From NCBI GenBank assembly GCA_027310665.1, contig DAIDAJ010000005.1, positions 1-64,000 on the forward strand: a DNA stretch of 64,000 bases. Direction: 5' to 3'. The stretch's first letter is position 1, and each line of letters begins with the position of its first letter. Made by a program: the position numbers and the translations under genes. Of the stretch, positions 33,095 to 42,639 are shown piece after piece. The DNA comes from Sideroxydans sp. (GTDB lineage Bacteria; Pseudomonadota; Gammaproteobacteria; Burkholderiales; Gallionellaceae). The notes beneath the pieces are model-generated. The model was not told where the DNA came from. It worked only from the letters and a program-made list of their open reading frames with translations, and ran no database searches.

Positions 33095-33790
33095 ATGCGT
33101 CTGTCGGCAAACGCGATTTACGAAATGGCGCCAATCGCATCGGGCGACAATATTCTGTTGATTATGTTGCCAGGCGCTAGACATACCCCCCAAAACCTTC
33201 GGGAAAATGGATTTATTCAAGCGCTGAGGGAAAGGAACTTGCCGGTAGATGTACTTGCCCTGGATGCACATGCCGATTTGTATCTTGATCGCGCCGATAT
33301 CGAGCAACTGCTGCACCAAACCCTGGATGCGGCATGCTTGCATGGCTACCGCCGAATCTGGTTGTTCGGGATATCGCTGGGAGGTTCGGGCGCGATGATT
33401 TGCGCTACACAGCGTACGGCGGAAATCGAGGGCCTGTTCCTGCTTGCACCCTTCCTTGGTACGCGCGGGATTGTCGCAGAGGTGGAGGCGGCGGGTGGTC
33501 TGGCCGACTGGAGGCCGGGAGAGATTGGGAACCGCGACCACGAACGTGCGCTGCTGGAACAGATCCGGTGCAGTCCGATCGGTAGCGATGAGTTTCCCGC
33601 CGTTTATCTGGGTTTCGGACGGGAGGACCGTTACCGCGGAGCCAGCATGTTGTTGCTAAAGCGTATCTCGCCACAGTACGTGGTAACCAGGACGGGGGGC
33701 CATGATTGGGAGACCTGGAAGGGGCTTTGGAACATGATGCTGGATAAAAAGCCATTTGTCGTATCGTCCAAAGCGGGCAAGTGGAAATAA
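33095..33790 (+). CDS. Alpha/beta hydrolase family protein
   Basis: 231 residues. The nucleophile elbow GISLGGSG stands near residue 92, with an acid in GFGREDRYRG and a terminal catalytic histidine in TGGHDWETW. No signal peptide, so it is cytoplasmic. It begins 1 base after the stop of the serine hydrolase gene and probably works on a related substrate; the substrate is unknown. Confidence 0.75.
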   Translation: MRLSANAIYEMAPIASGDNILLIMLPGARHTPQNLRENGFIQALRERNLPVDVLALDAHADLYLDRADIEQLLHQTLDAACLHGYRRIWLFGISLGGSGAMICATQRTAEIEGLFLLAPFLGTRGIVAEVEAAGGLADWRPGEIGNRDHERALLEQIRCSPIGSDEFPAVYLGFGREDRYRGASMLLLKRISPQYVVTRTGGHDWETWKGLWNMMLDKKPFVVSSKAGKWK

Positions 33791-33855
33791 ACTTTCAAAC
33801 TTAATGGCTTGGGAGTACCCTTGATAAATCAAGGTTTATTTTGTGGAGTCCGGGC

Positions 33856-34946
33856 ATGACGCGATATTCCGTTCAACGCTTCAGGGCCGCAGTGCTGCGC
33901 ACGCATCTGCGCATCGCGGCGATCATCGCCCTGCCAGCATCGCTGTTGAATCATCTGTTCATCGAAACCCCCGACAGAGGGGCAGTGTTGCTTGGGTTCG
34001 CATTGCTTGCCCTATGGTTGCAGTGGCGCATACGGCATCATGGCGATGACTCACTGCGCTATGCCGGTTGGTTTGTGATGGCGACCCTGTGCGTAATGCT
34101 ATACGGCGTAAACATCAGCAGCCAGCAAATGCAACTGGAAGTGTGGATGATGATATTTCCCATTACTTTCGCACCCATCGTTGCAGCGAGAGAACGCATC
34201 ATATGGTTCATCGTGGGTGCCGCAAGCCTTGCGTCGTTCATGATGCTGCGACACGACTCTCCCAATGCAGTTTCACTCTTTATGCCAGTTGCCGCTTATC
34301 TGACGCTCGGGTTCGTAACACTGATGCTGGTGCGGCACAACGAACTGAACATCGAACGGCTGGCGCATCTTTCGACCGTTGACCCGCTTACCCAGGCATA
34401 CAACCGCAGCCACCTGAAAGATGTGATGACGAGCGAAATCAAACGCTGCAGGCGCAACGGACTGCCGCTGACCATCGTCATGCTGGACATCGACTATTTC
34501 AAGATGTTCAACGACAACTATGGACACCTGTTTGGAGATAGTGTGCTGGAGCAAGTTGCGGAGGCGCTGAAGCGCGCGGCATTGAGAGCGGGAGATTATG
34601 TGTTTCGTTACGGAGGGGAAGAATTCTGCATCATCACTGCCGGGCTCGACCGGGACGAGTCCAGACAGTTCGCAGAGAAATTGCGACAAGGCATTTTTCG
34701 CTGAACATCGAGAACCTGAAATCCCCGCACCAGCGTCTGACGGCATCAGCCGGATTCTGGTGTGTCACGGATTTGCGAGAGATCGTGCCGAGCGCGCTGC
34801 TGCTGAATGCGGACAATGCACTATACCGGGCAAAGGATGCGGGGCGGAACACGGTGGTAGACTTTGACGCAATACAGGATTTCGGAATCGAAGCACATCA
34901 TCCGCAAAGTGCTCCAGCCCGAATGGAGAGGCCGGTGAGACAGTAA
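33856..34946 (+). pseudogene. Diguanylate cyclase (GGDEF) with a one-base frameshift
   Basis: About six helices (residues 15-165) are followed by a GGDEF domain: DPLTQAYNRSHLKDVM, DIDYFKMFNDNYGH and active-site RYGGEEF. The frame stops at 34704, but the missing C-terminal part (LNADNALYRAKDAGRN) continues in the -1 frame to 34946. Adding one T to the run of five at 34694-34698 restores a single 363-residue protein. It would make c-di-GMP in the inner membrane. Either the gene is broken or the base was lost in sequencing. GGAG before the ATG at 33856 sets the start. Confidence 0.75.
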
Positions 34947-34950
34947 TTTA

Positions 34951-35355
34951 TTACTTGAATTCGCGCAGTTCCTTCGGTGTGTCGTCGTGATTGCCATGTG
35001 GATGGAGCTCGTAGGCTTTGACGAATATCTCTTGCGAGTTGTTCTTGGTGCGAGGCTCCGGAGTCTTCAGGTTGTGGTACTGCACATCCTCGCAGTAATG
35101 GATCAGTTGATTCTTGATTTTGTCCAGCAGGCTGTAATCCAGACAAAAGCCTTCACGAATGAGCGCCTTTTCCAGCGCCTCGAGAGAATAATGTTGAACG
35201 CTGTAACGGATCAACAAACTGTTCGGCTGCGGACCGATTTCGACGTGGAAATTATCCAGCCCGATCAGCAGCAGATATGCCTGAAAAAGCTGGTTGGGCG
35301 GGTCGCCGCTGAAGATCAGCAGGCGTTCCTTTTGCAGTTCGAACGGATTGATCAC
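34951..35355 (-). CDS. Conserved-looking hypothetical protein
   Basis: 134 residues, soluble, no signal. A globular part (residues 1-90) with alternating strands (LLIFSGDPPNQLFQAYLLL) ends in a basic and histidine-containing tail. Not recognised. It lies 1 base from ctpA on the same strand, downstream of it, and is convergent with the cyclase gene with only 4 bases between stops. Confidence 0.6.
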   Translation of the reverse strand: MINPFELQKERLLIFSGDPPNQLFQAYLLLIGLDNFHVEIGPQPNSLLIRYSVQHYSLEALEKALIREGFCLDYSLLDKIKNQLIHYCEDVQYHNLKTPEPRTKNNSQEIFVKAYELHPHGNHDDTPKELREFK

Positions 35356-35356
35356 C

Positions 35357-36751
35357 TTACTTCCCGCGCAGTATGTTCAAACCCTTGAGCAGATTCAGGG
35401 CCTGATTCAACTGGTAATCGTTCTTCGCGCCAAATTCGGCAACCTCGACCTTGCCGCTATCGCCTTCCTTGGCCTTGGTATCGCTCTTGCCTGCTTTGGG
35501 CGTCGATTCGCTTTTGTCTTCACCCTGGCTATTGCTCAAATGCTTGTCCAAATCCACCTCGCGGAGGCGGAACGCGTTATCAAAACTGGCGGTCGCCGGG
35601 TCTTCGACCACGATGTCGGGAACGATGCCTTTGGCCTGGATCGAGCGCCCGTTGGGAGTGAAATAGCGAGCGGTCGTGAGCTTGATTGCTGTATTGTTAC
35701 CCAGTGGCAGTATGGTCTGCACCGAGCCCTTACCGAACGACTGCGTACCCATGATGACGGCGCGTTTCTGATCCTGAAGTGCACCGGCGACGATCTCCGA
35801 GGCCGAAGCCGAGCCGCCGTTGACCAGTACGACCATCGGCACTTTCTTGAAAGAATCAGGCAGATCCTTCAGATAATCGCTCTTGCTGCTGCCGCGCAGG
35901 TAATTGTCGGGGTTGGCAGTGAGGCGCATCTTGGCATCTTCGGTGCGTCCTTCGGTATAGACGACCAACGCGTCCTTCTGCAGGAACGCGGCGGAAACCC
36001 CGACTGCGCTCGTCAACAGGCCGCCCGGATCGTTACGCAGGTCGAGAACCAGCCCCTGCAGTGCGCCGTTGTTCTGCTTCTGCAGATTAGCCAACGCCGT
36101 AGCCAAGTTCTCGCCGGTATGTTCCTGGAACTGGGTGATGCGCACGAACCCGTATCCCGGCTCCTCCAGTTTTGATTTTACGCTCTGCACCTTGATGATG
36201 GCGCGTGTCACGCTGATCTGCAAAGGCTTGGGTTCATTCTTGCGCAGGATGGTGAGCACAATGACGCTGCCGGGCTTGCCGCGCATACGTTTCACCGCGT
36301 CATTCAGGGTCAGGCCTTTCACCAGCGCATCGTCGGGCTTGATGATGAGGTCGCCGCTCTTGACCCCGGCTGTAAAAGCGGGTGTGTCCTCGATCGGCGA
36401 GATCACCTTGACCAAGCCGTCTTCCATGCCGACCTCGATGCCCAGTCCACCAAACTCGCCTTGCGTCCCGACTTGCAGTTCCTTGAAAGCATCGGCATCC
36501 AGATAGGCGGAGTGCGGGTCGAGTCCGCTCAACATGCCGTTGATGGCTGAGGTGATGAGAGTCTTGTCGCTCACCGGCTCGACATAATCGCTCTTGATGC
36601 GGCCAAACACTTCGGAGAAGGCGCGTAACTCTTCGACCGGCAGCGGCAATTCGGTATCTTTATCTGCAACGGCAGAAAAATTCAGGCTGACCAAGATGCC
36701 CGCCACCAGACCGATGACCACAAGACCATATTCCTTGAAGCGACGACTCAT
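35357..36751 (-). CDS. ctpA: Carboxy-terminal processing protease (S41 family)
   Basis: 464 residues: an N-terminal anchor or signal (YGLVVIGLVAGILVSL), a PDZ domain (GLGIEVGMEDGLVKVISPIE, about 85-170) and an S41 catalytic domain with Ser in GGSASASEIVAGAL and Lys in GTQSFGKGSVQT, the Ser/Lys dyad. It trims C-termini of periplasmic proteins, often cell-wall hydrolases. The ATG at 36751 follows AAGGAAAA. It follows envC by 13 bases, a neighbour pair common in proteobacteria. Confidence 0.92.
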   Translation of the reverse strand: MSRRFKEYGLVVIGLVAGILVSLNFSAVADKDTELPLPVEELRAFSEVFGRIKSDYVEPVSDKTLITSAINGMLSGLDPHSAYLDADAFKELQVGTQGEFGGLGIEVGMEDGLVKVISPIEDTPAFTAGVKSGDLIIKPDDALVKGLTLNDAVKRMRGKPGSVIVLTILRKNEPKPLQISVTRAIIKVQSVKSKLEEPGYGFVRITQFQEHTGENLATALANLQKQNNGALQGLVLDLRNDPGGLLTSAVGVSAAFLQKDALVVYTEGRTEDAKMRLTANPDNYLRGSSKSDYLKDLPDSFKKVPMVVLVNGGSASASEIVAGALQDQKRAVIMGTQSFGKGSVQTILPLGNNTAIKLTTARYFTPNGRSIQAKGIVPDIVVEDPATASFDNAFRLREVDLDKHLSNSQGEDKSESTPKAGKSDTKAKEGDSGKVEVAEFGAKNDYQLNQALNLLKGLNILRGK

Positions 36752-36764
36752 TTGATTTTCCTTG

Positions 36765-37889
36765 TCAATGCCTGACCCATTTGCCTGGGTCGAAGGGTTT
36801 GCCTTCAAAACGCAGCTCGAAGTATAAACCGGAATCTGCGTTGCCGCCGCTGCTACCCACGGTGGCGATAAGGTCACCGGCGCGCAGACCGTCACCCACC
36901 TGCTTGTAGAGCGTTTCGTTGTTTCCATACAGGCTCATGTAGCCTTGTCCGTGATCGATGATGAGGAGATTGCCGAAGCCGCGCAACCAGTCGGCATATA
37001 CCACACGACCGGCGGCCACTGCCTTGACCGGCTGGCTGGGAGTAGTGCGCAGGAACCAGCCGGTCCATGGCATCGTGCTCTCCGGGCGACGTGCTCCGAA
37101 CTTGTTGGTCACCCTGCCTTTGACCGGCAATGCCAGTTTGCCCTTGAGCGACTTGAATGCCACGCTGTCTGCCTGGGTGTCGGGCAAAACATGCGCGAGC
37201 TTCTCGACCAATTGCGACAGGCGGCTTTCATTGCGTTGCAAGTGTCCGATCTCGCGGCGCTGTTGCTTCATCTGCTGCGATATCTTGTTCAGCATCAGCT
37301 GGTGTGCATGTTTATCCTGTTCCAGAAGCTTCCGTTGATCGCGCTCTTCCGCCTGTAGCGAAGCGATTTCGTCGCTCTTTTTGCGCGCCTGATCGGTGAC
37401 CGCCTGCAACCTCGCGCGGCCGTTGCGCAAGGACTGCAGGGTGGCAGCGCGGTTGCGCGCGATGTATTCGTAGTAGCGCAACTCGCGCGCGACCTGGTTC
37501 GGGTCGTCGTTATTGAGCAGCAGTTTGAGGTATTCCTGTTCGCCCCCGTCCATATATTGCTGGTACAACAGGCGCCCAAGCATGGCCTGCTGACCTTGCA
37601 GCTCCCGATCGATTGCCGAGGCGCGTTGCTGCAACTGCGAAAGTTCCCGGTTGGCGGATTGCTGCTGTTGCGCGAGCTCGTGCAGCCTGCGGTTGCTGTC
37701 GCTGATGGCGCGTTCCGACTCGCGCAGGTTATCCGCCGCTTCGGCCTTGGATTCGCTGGATTTGTCAAAATCTTGCTGCAAGGCGGAGATGCGCTTGCGC
37801 AATTTTTCCAGGTCATCCTGCTGCGTGGCTTGTGTCGCTCCCGCGAGGAGCAGCATCGCCAGCAAAGCGAAGCGCGGCAGTACAGTCAC
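36765..37889 (-). CDS. envC: Murein hydrolase activator EnvC
   Basis: 374 residues: a signal peptide (ends ATQATQQ), a long coiled coil (about 25-250) and a degenerate LytM/M23 domain. The zinc ligands of active LytM enzymes are missing (the HxH position reads LYFELRF), as expected for EnvC, which activates amidases at the septum rather than cutting murein itself. The start is a GTG that overlaps the gpmI stop (GTGA); this gives a proper signal peptide, unlike the longer in-frame ORF. Confidence 0.88.
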   Translation of the reverse strand: MTVLPRFALLAMLLLAGATQATQQDDLEKLRKRISALQQDFDKSSESKAEAADNLRESERAISDSNRRLHELAQQQQSANRELSQLQQRASAIDRELQGQQAMLGRLLYQQYMDGGEQEYLKLLLNNDDPNQVARELRYYEYIARNRAATLQSLRNGRARLQAVTDQARKKSDEIASLQAEERDQRKLLEQDKHAHQLMLNKISQQMKQQRREIGHLQRNESRLSQLVEKLAHVLPDTQADSVAFKSLKGKLALPVKGRVTNKFGARRPESTMPWTGWFLRTTPSQPVKAVAAGRVVYADWLRGFGNLLIIDHGQGYMSLYGNNETLYKQVGDGLRAGDLIATVGSSGGNADSGLYFELRFEGKPFDPGKWVRH

Positions 37890-39436
37890 AGAATATGAAT
37901 GAGCGACTTGCCGGTCATTTCCGGCGGTTGCGGCAGTCCCATCATCGCCAGCAGCGTCGGAGCGACATCCTGCAGCGCGCCGGCACCGGCTTCGGCGATG
38001 CTTGCCTTGCGCCCGATGTAGACGAACGGAACCAGATTGAGCGTATGAGCGGTGTGGGCTTGCTGTGTGGACAAATCCCGCATCTGTTCGGCATTGCCGT
38101 GATCGGCCGTGATGAGTACCTCGCCGCCGCATTCCAGCATCGCGTTCACTACGCGCCCTATGCAGATGTCCAGCGCTTCCACCGCCTTCACTGCCGCATC
38201 CAGGATGCCGCTGTGGCCGACCATATCGCCATTGGCATAGTTGCAGAGGATCGCCTGATATTGCCTGCTCCGGATCGCGGCTTCGAGTTTGTCGGTGACT
38301 TCGAACGCGCTCATTTCCGGTTTCATGTCATAAGTCGCCACTTTGGGTGAGGGTACGAGTACGCGGTCTTCACCGGGGTAGGGTTGTTCCCTGCCGCCGT
38401 TCATGAAGTAGGTGACATGCGCGTACTTTTCCGTTTCGGCGATACGCAGCTGTTTCAGGCCCAGATTGGAAAGATATTCACCGATGCCGTTATGGATAGA
38501 ATCCGCCGTGTAAGCACAGGGCAGATGAAAATCCTCTCCATAGCTGCTCAAAGTGGTGTAGTTCCCCAACCTGGGGAAGCGGGAACGCGCGAAGCCGTCG
38601 AATTTGTCGTCGGTCAGGGCGCGGGTGATCTCGCGCGCACGGTCGGCGCGGAAATTCATGAACACGACAGAATCCCCGTCCTGCATTGCAGCAGATTCGC
38701 CGATGACGGTCGCCTGCACGAATTCGTCGTTCTCGCCGCGCGCATAAGCCGCCTCCAGCGCGGCCTGGGGTGTGGCAAAACTGAACGGTGCCTTGCCCAG
38801 GGTGAGCATGTCGTAGGCGATCTGCACACGTTCCCAGCGATTGTCGCGGTCCATGGCGAAGAAGCGTCCCACGAGGGTGGCAATACGTCCCGAGCCGAGC
38901 TGTGCACATTTGTCTTGCAGCGATTGCAGAGACTGGGCGGCGCTGCGGGGAGGGGTGTCTCGTCCGTCGAGGAAGGCATGGATGAAGATGTTTTTCAGCC
39001 CGGCGCGAGTGGCAAGTTCCAGCATGGCGTGTATGTGCGCCTCATGGCTATGCACTCCGCCAGGAGACAGCAGGCCAAGTATGTGCAGCGCCGTTCCACG
39101 TTGCTTTGCGGACTCGACCGCTTGCACAAGTGCCGGATTCGTGTAGAAGCTTCCGTTCTCGATGGCCAGATCGACTTTGGTAAGGTCCTGATATACGACG
39201 CGTCCGGCGCCGATATTCAAATGGCCCACCTCGGAATTACCCATCTGGCCGGTAGGTAATCCGACGCGCAATTCAGAAGCGTTGATCAGTGTGTGCGGAT
39301 ACTCACTCCATAATTTGTCCCAATTCGGTTTGCGGGCACAGGCAACTGCATTGAAATCGGGATCCTCGCGATAGCCGAAACCATCGAGGATGAGGAGAAG
39401 AACGGGAGTGATTGGTTGAGTCGGCTGTACGGTCAT
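37886..39436 (-). CDS. gpmI: 2,3-bisphosphoglycerate-independent phosphoglycerate mutase
   Basis: 516 residues, full length. It converts 3- to 2-phosphoglycerate in glycolysis using two Mn ions. Marks are LLILDGFGYREDPD (metal Asp), MGNSEVGHLNIGAGR with the phosphorylated Ser, and the phosphatase-domain motif VLITADHGNAEQM. It starts the gpmI-envC-ctpA transcript. Confidence 0.96.
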   Translation of the reverse strand: MTVQPTQPITPVLLLILDGFGYREDPDFNAVACARKPNWDKLWSEYPHTLINASELRVGLPTGQMGNSEVGHLNIGAGRVVYQDLTKVDLAIENGSFYTNPALVQAVESAKQRGTALHILGLLSPGGVHSHEAHIHAMLELATRAGLKNIFIHAFLDGRDTPPRSAAQSLQSLQDKCAQLGSGRIATLVGRFFAMDRDNRWERVQIAYDMLTLGKAPFSFATPQAALEAAYARGENDEFVQATVIGESAAMQDGDSVVFMNFRADRAREITRALTDDKFDGFARSRFPRLGNYTTLSSYGEDFHLPCAYTADSIHNGIGEYLSNLGLKQLRIAETEKYAHVTYFMNGGREQPYPGEDRVLVPSPKVATYDMKPEMSAFEVTDKLEAAIRSRQYQAILCNYANGDMVGHSGILDAAVKAVEALDICIGRVVNAMLECGGEVLITADHGNAEQMRDLSTQQAHTAHTLNLVPFVYIGRKASIAEAGAGALQDVAPTLLAMMGLPQPPEMTGKSLIHIL

Positions 39437-39578
39437 GCTGGCTTTTTTGTCACCAAGATATCAAAATATAAGTAGTTGCTAATTTAGTGCGCTGCAAAGC
39501 AACGCTGTGTCAGCGCAGGATTTTAGCCGATTTCGGGGCGAGGCATGCCCCCACTTCCAAAGATGGCAGGCGAACTCA

Positions 39579-39881
39579 ATGACGAACAAACTGATCGATA
39601 AAGATGAACATATCATGGAAGCTTCGCTGGCGATCAAGGCGATTGCGCATCCGCTACGCTTGAAAATATTATGCGTGCTTGCTGGCGATGAGTTAAGCGT
39701 TCAGGAAATCGTGGACAGCGTGGGCACGACGCAAAGCAATATTTCGCAACATCTTGCAATCCTGCGTGACAAAGGCGTACTGGCCACGCGTAAGGATGCC
39801 AATCGGGTGTTCTATCGCATAGGCGATCCGCGCACCCTCAAACTGGTCGGGATGATGCGCGATGTGTTTTGTTCGACTTGA
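39579..39881 (+). CDS. ArsR-family regulator, SqrR/BigR-like two-cysteine type
   Basis: 100 residues: winged helix with SVQEIVDSVGTTQSNISQHLAI as the recognition helix region. Two cysteines stand at positions typical of persulfide sensors of the SqrR/BigR group, one in LKILCVLAG (about 32) and one near the end (VFCST, about 98). Metal-binding motifs of ArsR/SmtB are absent. The downstream DUF2892 protein supports a role in reactive sulfur response (inference). The start at MTNKLID is chosen; MEASLAI, 12 residues further, is possible. Confidence 0.78.
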   Translation: MTNKLIDKDEHIMEASLAIKAIAHPLRLKILCVLAGDELSVQEIVDSVGTTQSNISQHLAILRDKGVLATRKDANRVFYRIGDPRTLKLVGMMRDVFCST

Positions 39882-39981
39882 CCGGCTTTCGTGTTTCTTT
39901 GGTGGATGCCAGTCAGGTACTGTATTAAGTCATGCCGTATGGAAATTCCAGTAAAATTGCCGACCTTGAGGAGTTTTGAAA

Positions 39982-40191
39982 ATGAATGCTGAACGCATAG
40001 TCCGTATTGTTGCAGGCAGTTTCATCCTGTTGTCCCTGGCATTGGGGGTGGAAGTCAGTCCGCTGTTCGTCAGCAAATACTTTTTGCTATTCACCGCCTT
40101 CGTCGGATTGAATCTGTTTCAGAGCGGTTTCACGCAGATATGCCCCTTGAATAGCATTCTTGCCCGTTTCGGTATCAAAGGCAGTTGCTAA
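39982..40191 (+). CDS. DUF2892 inner-membrane protein
   Basis: 69 residues with two helices (VAGSFILLSLALGV and YFLLFTAFVGLNLFQS) and the family ending (TQICPLNSILARFGIK). This domain is the membrane half of YgaP-type rhodaneses and is often found next to sulfur genes. GAGGAG precedes the ATG. Together with the two-cysteine ArsR regulator it suggests a small sulfide/persulfide module. Confidence 0.82.
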   Translation: MNAERIVRIVAGSFILLSLALGVEVSPLFVSKYFLLFTAFVGLNLFQSGFTQICPLNSILARFGIKGSC

Positions 40192-41975
40192 AAAAATCTT
40201 CCGCCACTTCGTTTGGTCTAGCCCACATCAGTCTGGCCTTCGTCGGCCTGATGTGGGTTTTGCCTTTCCTGTACTACAACCACGCCTATCCCATCACGAC
40301 CTTTTATCAGGAATGGGGCACAGGCGTGCTGGGCTTGTGCGCGATGCCGTTGTTGCTCACTGCACGCTATTGGCGGGAACCCGAAGTGCCGCGCATCGTG
40401 TTGTTGCCCATTGGGTTGATGCTGTTGCTGATGGTGCAATACCTCGTGGGGCGCATCACTTACTTCGATCACTTGATGCTGCTGGCGCTGTACTTCATGT
40501 TTGCCGCGTTGCTGATCATGTTGGGACGGCGTCTGCGGGTAGAGCTGGGATTGCCGGCGCTGGCGACGGCGCTGGCCGTAGTTCTGCTGGTGGGAGCGGA
40601 GCTTAATACGCTGGCGGGTATCTTGCAGCATTACCGCTGGAATACGTTCCTGAACCCGTTCATTACTGCCAAGACATCTCACGCGGTGTATGGCAACCTG
40701 GCACAGCCCAATCATTATGCCAATTACATCGCTCTGGGCATGATCTCGCTTGGATTGCTGTATGCAAGGTTTTCCATGCGCATTTGGCACGTGGTGGTGC
40801 TGGCGGCTCCGATGCTGTTCGTCATGGTGCTGTCCGGGTCGCGCAGTTCCTGGCTGTATCTGTTGTCCGCTGCCGCTTTGGCGTATTTTTGGCAACGGCG
40901 TGATCGAGCCTTGCGGCCGTTGATGTACTTCACTTTGCTGCTGCTGCTGGCATTCGGGTTGATGCACTTCGTGGTGCAGATACCCTGGCTGGAAGGCGCT
41001 ACCGGAAGCGTGACCACAACGGAGCGTTTGTTCGGGGATAATGCCAGCGGCGCTATCCGCTTGCACTTGTGGCGCGAGGCGGCCCTGATTTTTGCCCAAT
41101 TCCCGCTACTGGGGGCGGGCTTCGGCCAGTTCGCATTCCAGCATTTTCAGCTCGCGGCGGAAATGCGCAATCCGGCTCTCACAGGCTTGTATAACAACGC
41201 GCATGATCTGGTGATGCAGACCGCAGCCGAAACAGGCCTGTCGGGGTTGCTGATCCTGCTGGGCACGCTGGGCATCTGGTTCCGGCAATCAGTGCGCGGG
41301 GCACAATTCACCATTTACCACTGGTGGGGACATGCGATCCTGGCTGTATTGGGCATCCATAGCCTGCTTGAATACCCGCTGTGGTACCTGTATTTCGTGG
41401 GGGTGGCCGCCATGATGCTGGGCATGTTCGATACGACGACCTATCGCCTGGAGCTGCGCAATGCAGGGCGCGTATCTGTAGCCATGATGCTGGTGCTGGG
41501 AGCGCTCTCTCTGACCCAGGTGCTTCTCGGATATAAGCGACTGGAGAATGCCCTGGTGATGCGAGGCAAGACAAGCACCGACCGGAGTTTCGTTCCGCGT
41601 GTTCAGGACGAATTAACCAAGGTGCACCAGTCCGCGCTGCTGAGCTCCTATGCCGAGTTGTTCATTGCCAGTACGATGGAACTCAGCGCCGACCATCTGG
41701 AACAAAAGCTCGAACTGAACGAACGCGTGCTGCGTTTCATTCCGATCGCACCCGTGGTTTATCATCAGGCATCGCTGCTTGCGTTATCCGGTCGTCAGAC
41801 GGAAGCCAGGGCGCAATTGGAACGCGCCATCTGGTCTTACCCCATGGATTACCCAACGGCGCGCACTGAATTGGAAGGGTTGGCGCGCAAGGACCCCGCG
41901 CACTTTTCCGCTCTGTTAGAATTCGCCACCCAAAAATACGAGGAGTACCAACGTGCTGCAATTCCTGCAAAATAA
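40185..41975 (+). CDS. PglL/Wzy-like O-oligosaccharyltransferase or O-antigen ligase
   Basis: 596 residues with about 12-13 helices and a C-terminal soluble region of about 150 residues (Wzy_C-like, helical). The periplasmic loop with AVYGNLAQPNHYANYIAL and the YNNAHDLVMQTAAETGL motif identify the WaaL/PglL superfamily, where the latter histidine is essential. PglL enzymes attach lipid-linked sugars to pilin in the periplasm; this type would fit the MSHA pilin encoded 8 kb downstream, but O-antigen ligation is possible. The TTG start overlaps the DUF2892 stop. Confidence 0.82.
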   Translation: MLKKSSATSFGLAHISLAFVGLMWVLPFLYYNHAYPITTFYQEWGTGVLGLCAMPLLLTARYWREPEVPRIVLLPIGLMLLLMVQYLVGRITYFDHLMLLALYFMFAALLIMLGRRLRVELGLPALATALAVVLLVGAELNTLAGILQHYRWNTFLNPFITAKTSHAVYGNLAQPNHYANYIALGMISLGLLYARFSMRIWHVVVLAAPMLFVMVLSGSRSSWLYLLSAAALAYFWQRRDRALRPLMYFTLLLLLAFGLMHFVVQIPWLEGATGSVTTTERLFGDNASGAIRLHLWREAALIFAQFPLLGAGFGQFAFQHFQLAAEMRNPALTGLYNNAHDLVMQTAAETGLSGLLILLGTLGIWFRQSVRGAQFTIYHWWGHAILAVLGIHSLLEYPLWYLYFVGVAAMMLGMFDTTTYRLELRNAGRVSVAMMLVLGALSLTQVLLGYKRLENALVMRGKTSTDRSFVPRVQDELTKVHQSALLSSYAELFIASTMELSADHLEQKLELNERVLRFIPIAPVVYHQASLLALSGRQTEARAQLERAIWSYPMDYPTARTELEGLARKDPAHFSALLEFATQKYEEYQRAAIPAK

Positions 41976-42366
41976 CAGCTGGACCGTCCTGATCGCTCTG
42001 ACCAGCGGGGCGATGCTGTTCTGGTCGTTCTTTGGCAACCGCTTGCGCGGCATTAAGGAGGTCGATCATATGGCTGCAATGCAGTTGATCAATCACAAGA
42101 ACGCATTGGTTTTGGATGTCCGCGAACAAAACGAATATGATGCCGGGCATATTCTGAACAGCAAACTCATTCCGGTGGGCAAGCTTCTGGAACGCATTGG
42201 AGAGCTGGAAAAGTATCGCGAGCGTCCGATCGTCGCCGTGTGCCGTAGCGGGCAGCGTTCGGCTTCTGCCTGTGCCGTTCTGGGTAAACAGGGATTTGCC
42301 CAGGTCCACAACTTGAATGGCGGCGTGATGGCCTGGCAAAAAGCCGGCCTGCCGTTGGAGAAATGA
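41953..42366 (+). CDS. Rhodanese domain protein, membrane-anchored
   Basis: 137 residues: an N-terminal helix (WTVLIALTSGAMLFWSFF) and a rhodanese domain with the active-site loop VCRSGQRSAS (Cys near residue 96) and DVREQNEYDAGHI. It handles sulfane sulfur in the cytoplasm-facing or periplasmic side of the membrane. GTG start; overlaps the previous gene by 23 bases and grxC by 4 bases. The rhodanese-grxC-secB order is common in Betaproteobacteria. Confidence 0.87.
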   Translation: MLQFLQNNSWTVLIALTSGAMLFWSFFGNRLRGIKEVDHMAAMQLINHKNALVLDVREQNEYDAGHILNSKLIPVGKLLERIGELEKYRERPIVAVCRSGQRSASACAVLGKQGFAQVHNLNGGVMAWQKAGLPLEK

Positions 42367-42629
42367 TGGCCAAAATCGTCATGTATTGCACGGAAGTCTG
42401 TCCGTATTGCGTGCGCGCCGAACATCTGCTGCAGCGCAAGGGAATAAAGGATATCGAGAAAATACGCGTCGATCTCCAGCCCGAGATGCTCGACGTCATG
42501 ATTCAGAAGTCCGGGCGCCGCACCGTGCCGCAGATCTATATCAACGGCGAACATGTCGGTGGATACGACGACATGGCGGCACTGGACCGGGCGGGTAAGC
42601 TGGATGCCATGTTGGCGAACAATCATTGA
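42363..42629 (+). CDS. grxC: Glutaredoxin 3
   Basis: 88 residues: redox motif CPYC at residues 13-16, TVPQIYINGEHVGGYDD with the cis-Pro loop and glutathione site. It reduces disulfides with glutathione in the cytoplasm. The ATG overlaps the rhodanese stop (ATGA). A second ATG follows directly. Confidence 0.93.
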   Translation: MMAKIVMYCTEVCPYCVRAEHLLQRKGIKDIEKIRVDLQPEMLDVMIQKSGRRTVPQIYINGEHVGGYDDMAALDRAGKLDAMLANNH

Positions 42630-42639
42630 GGAAAATGTC

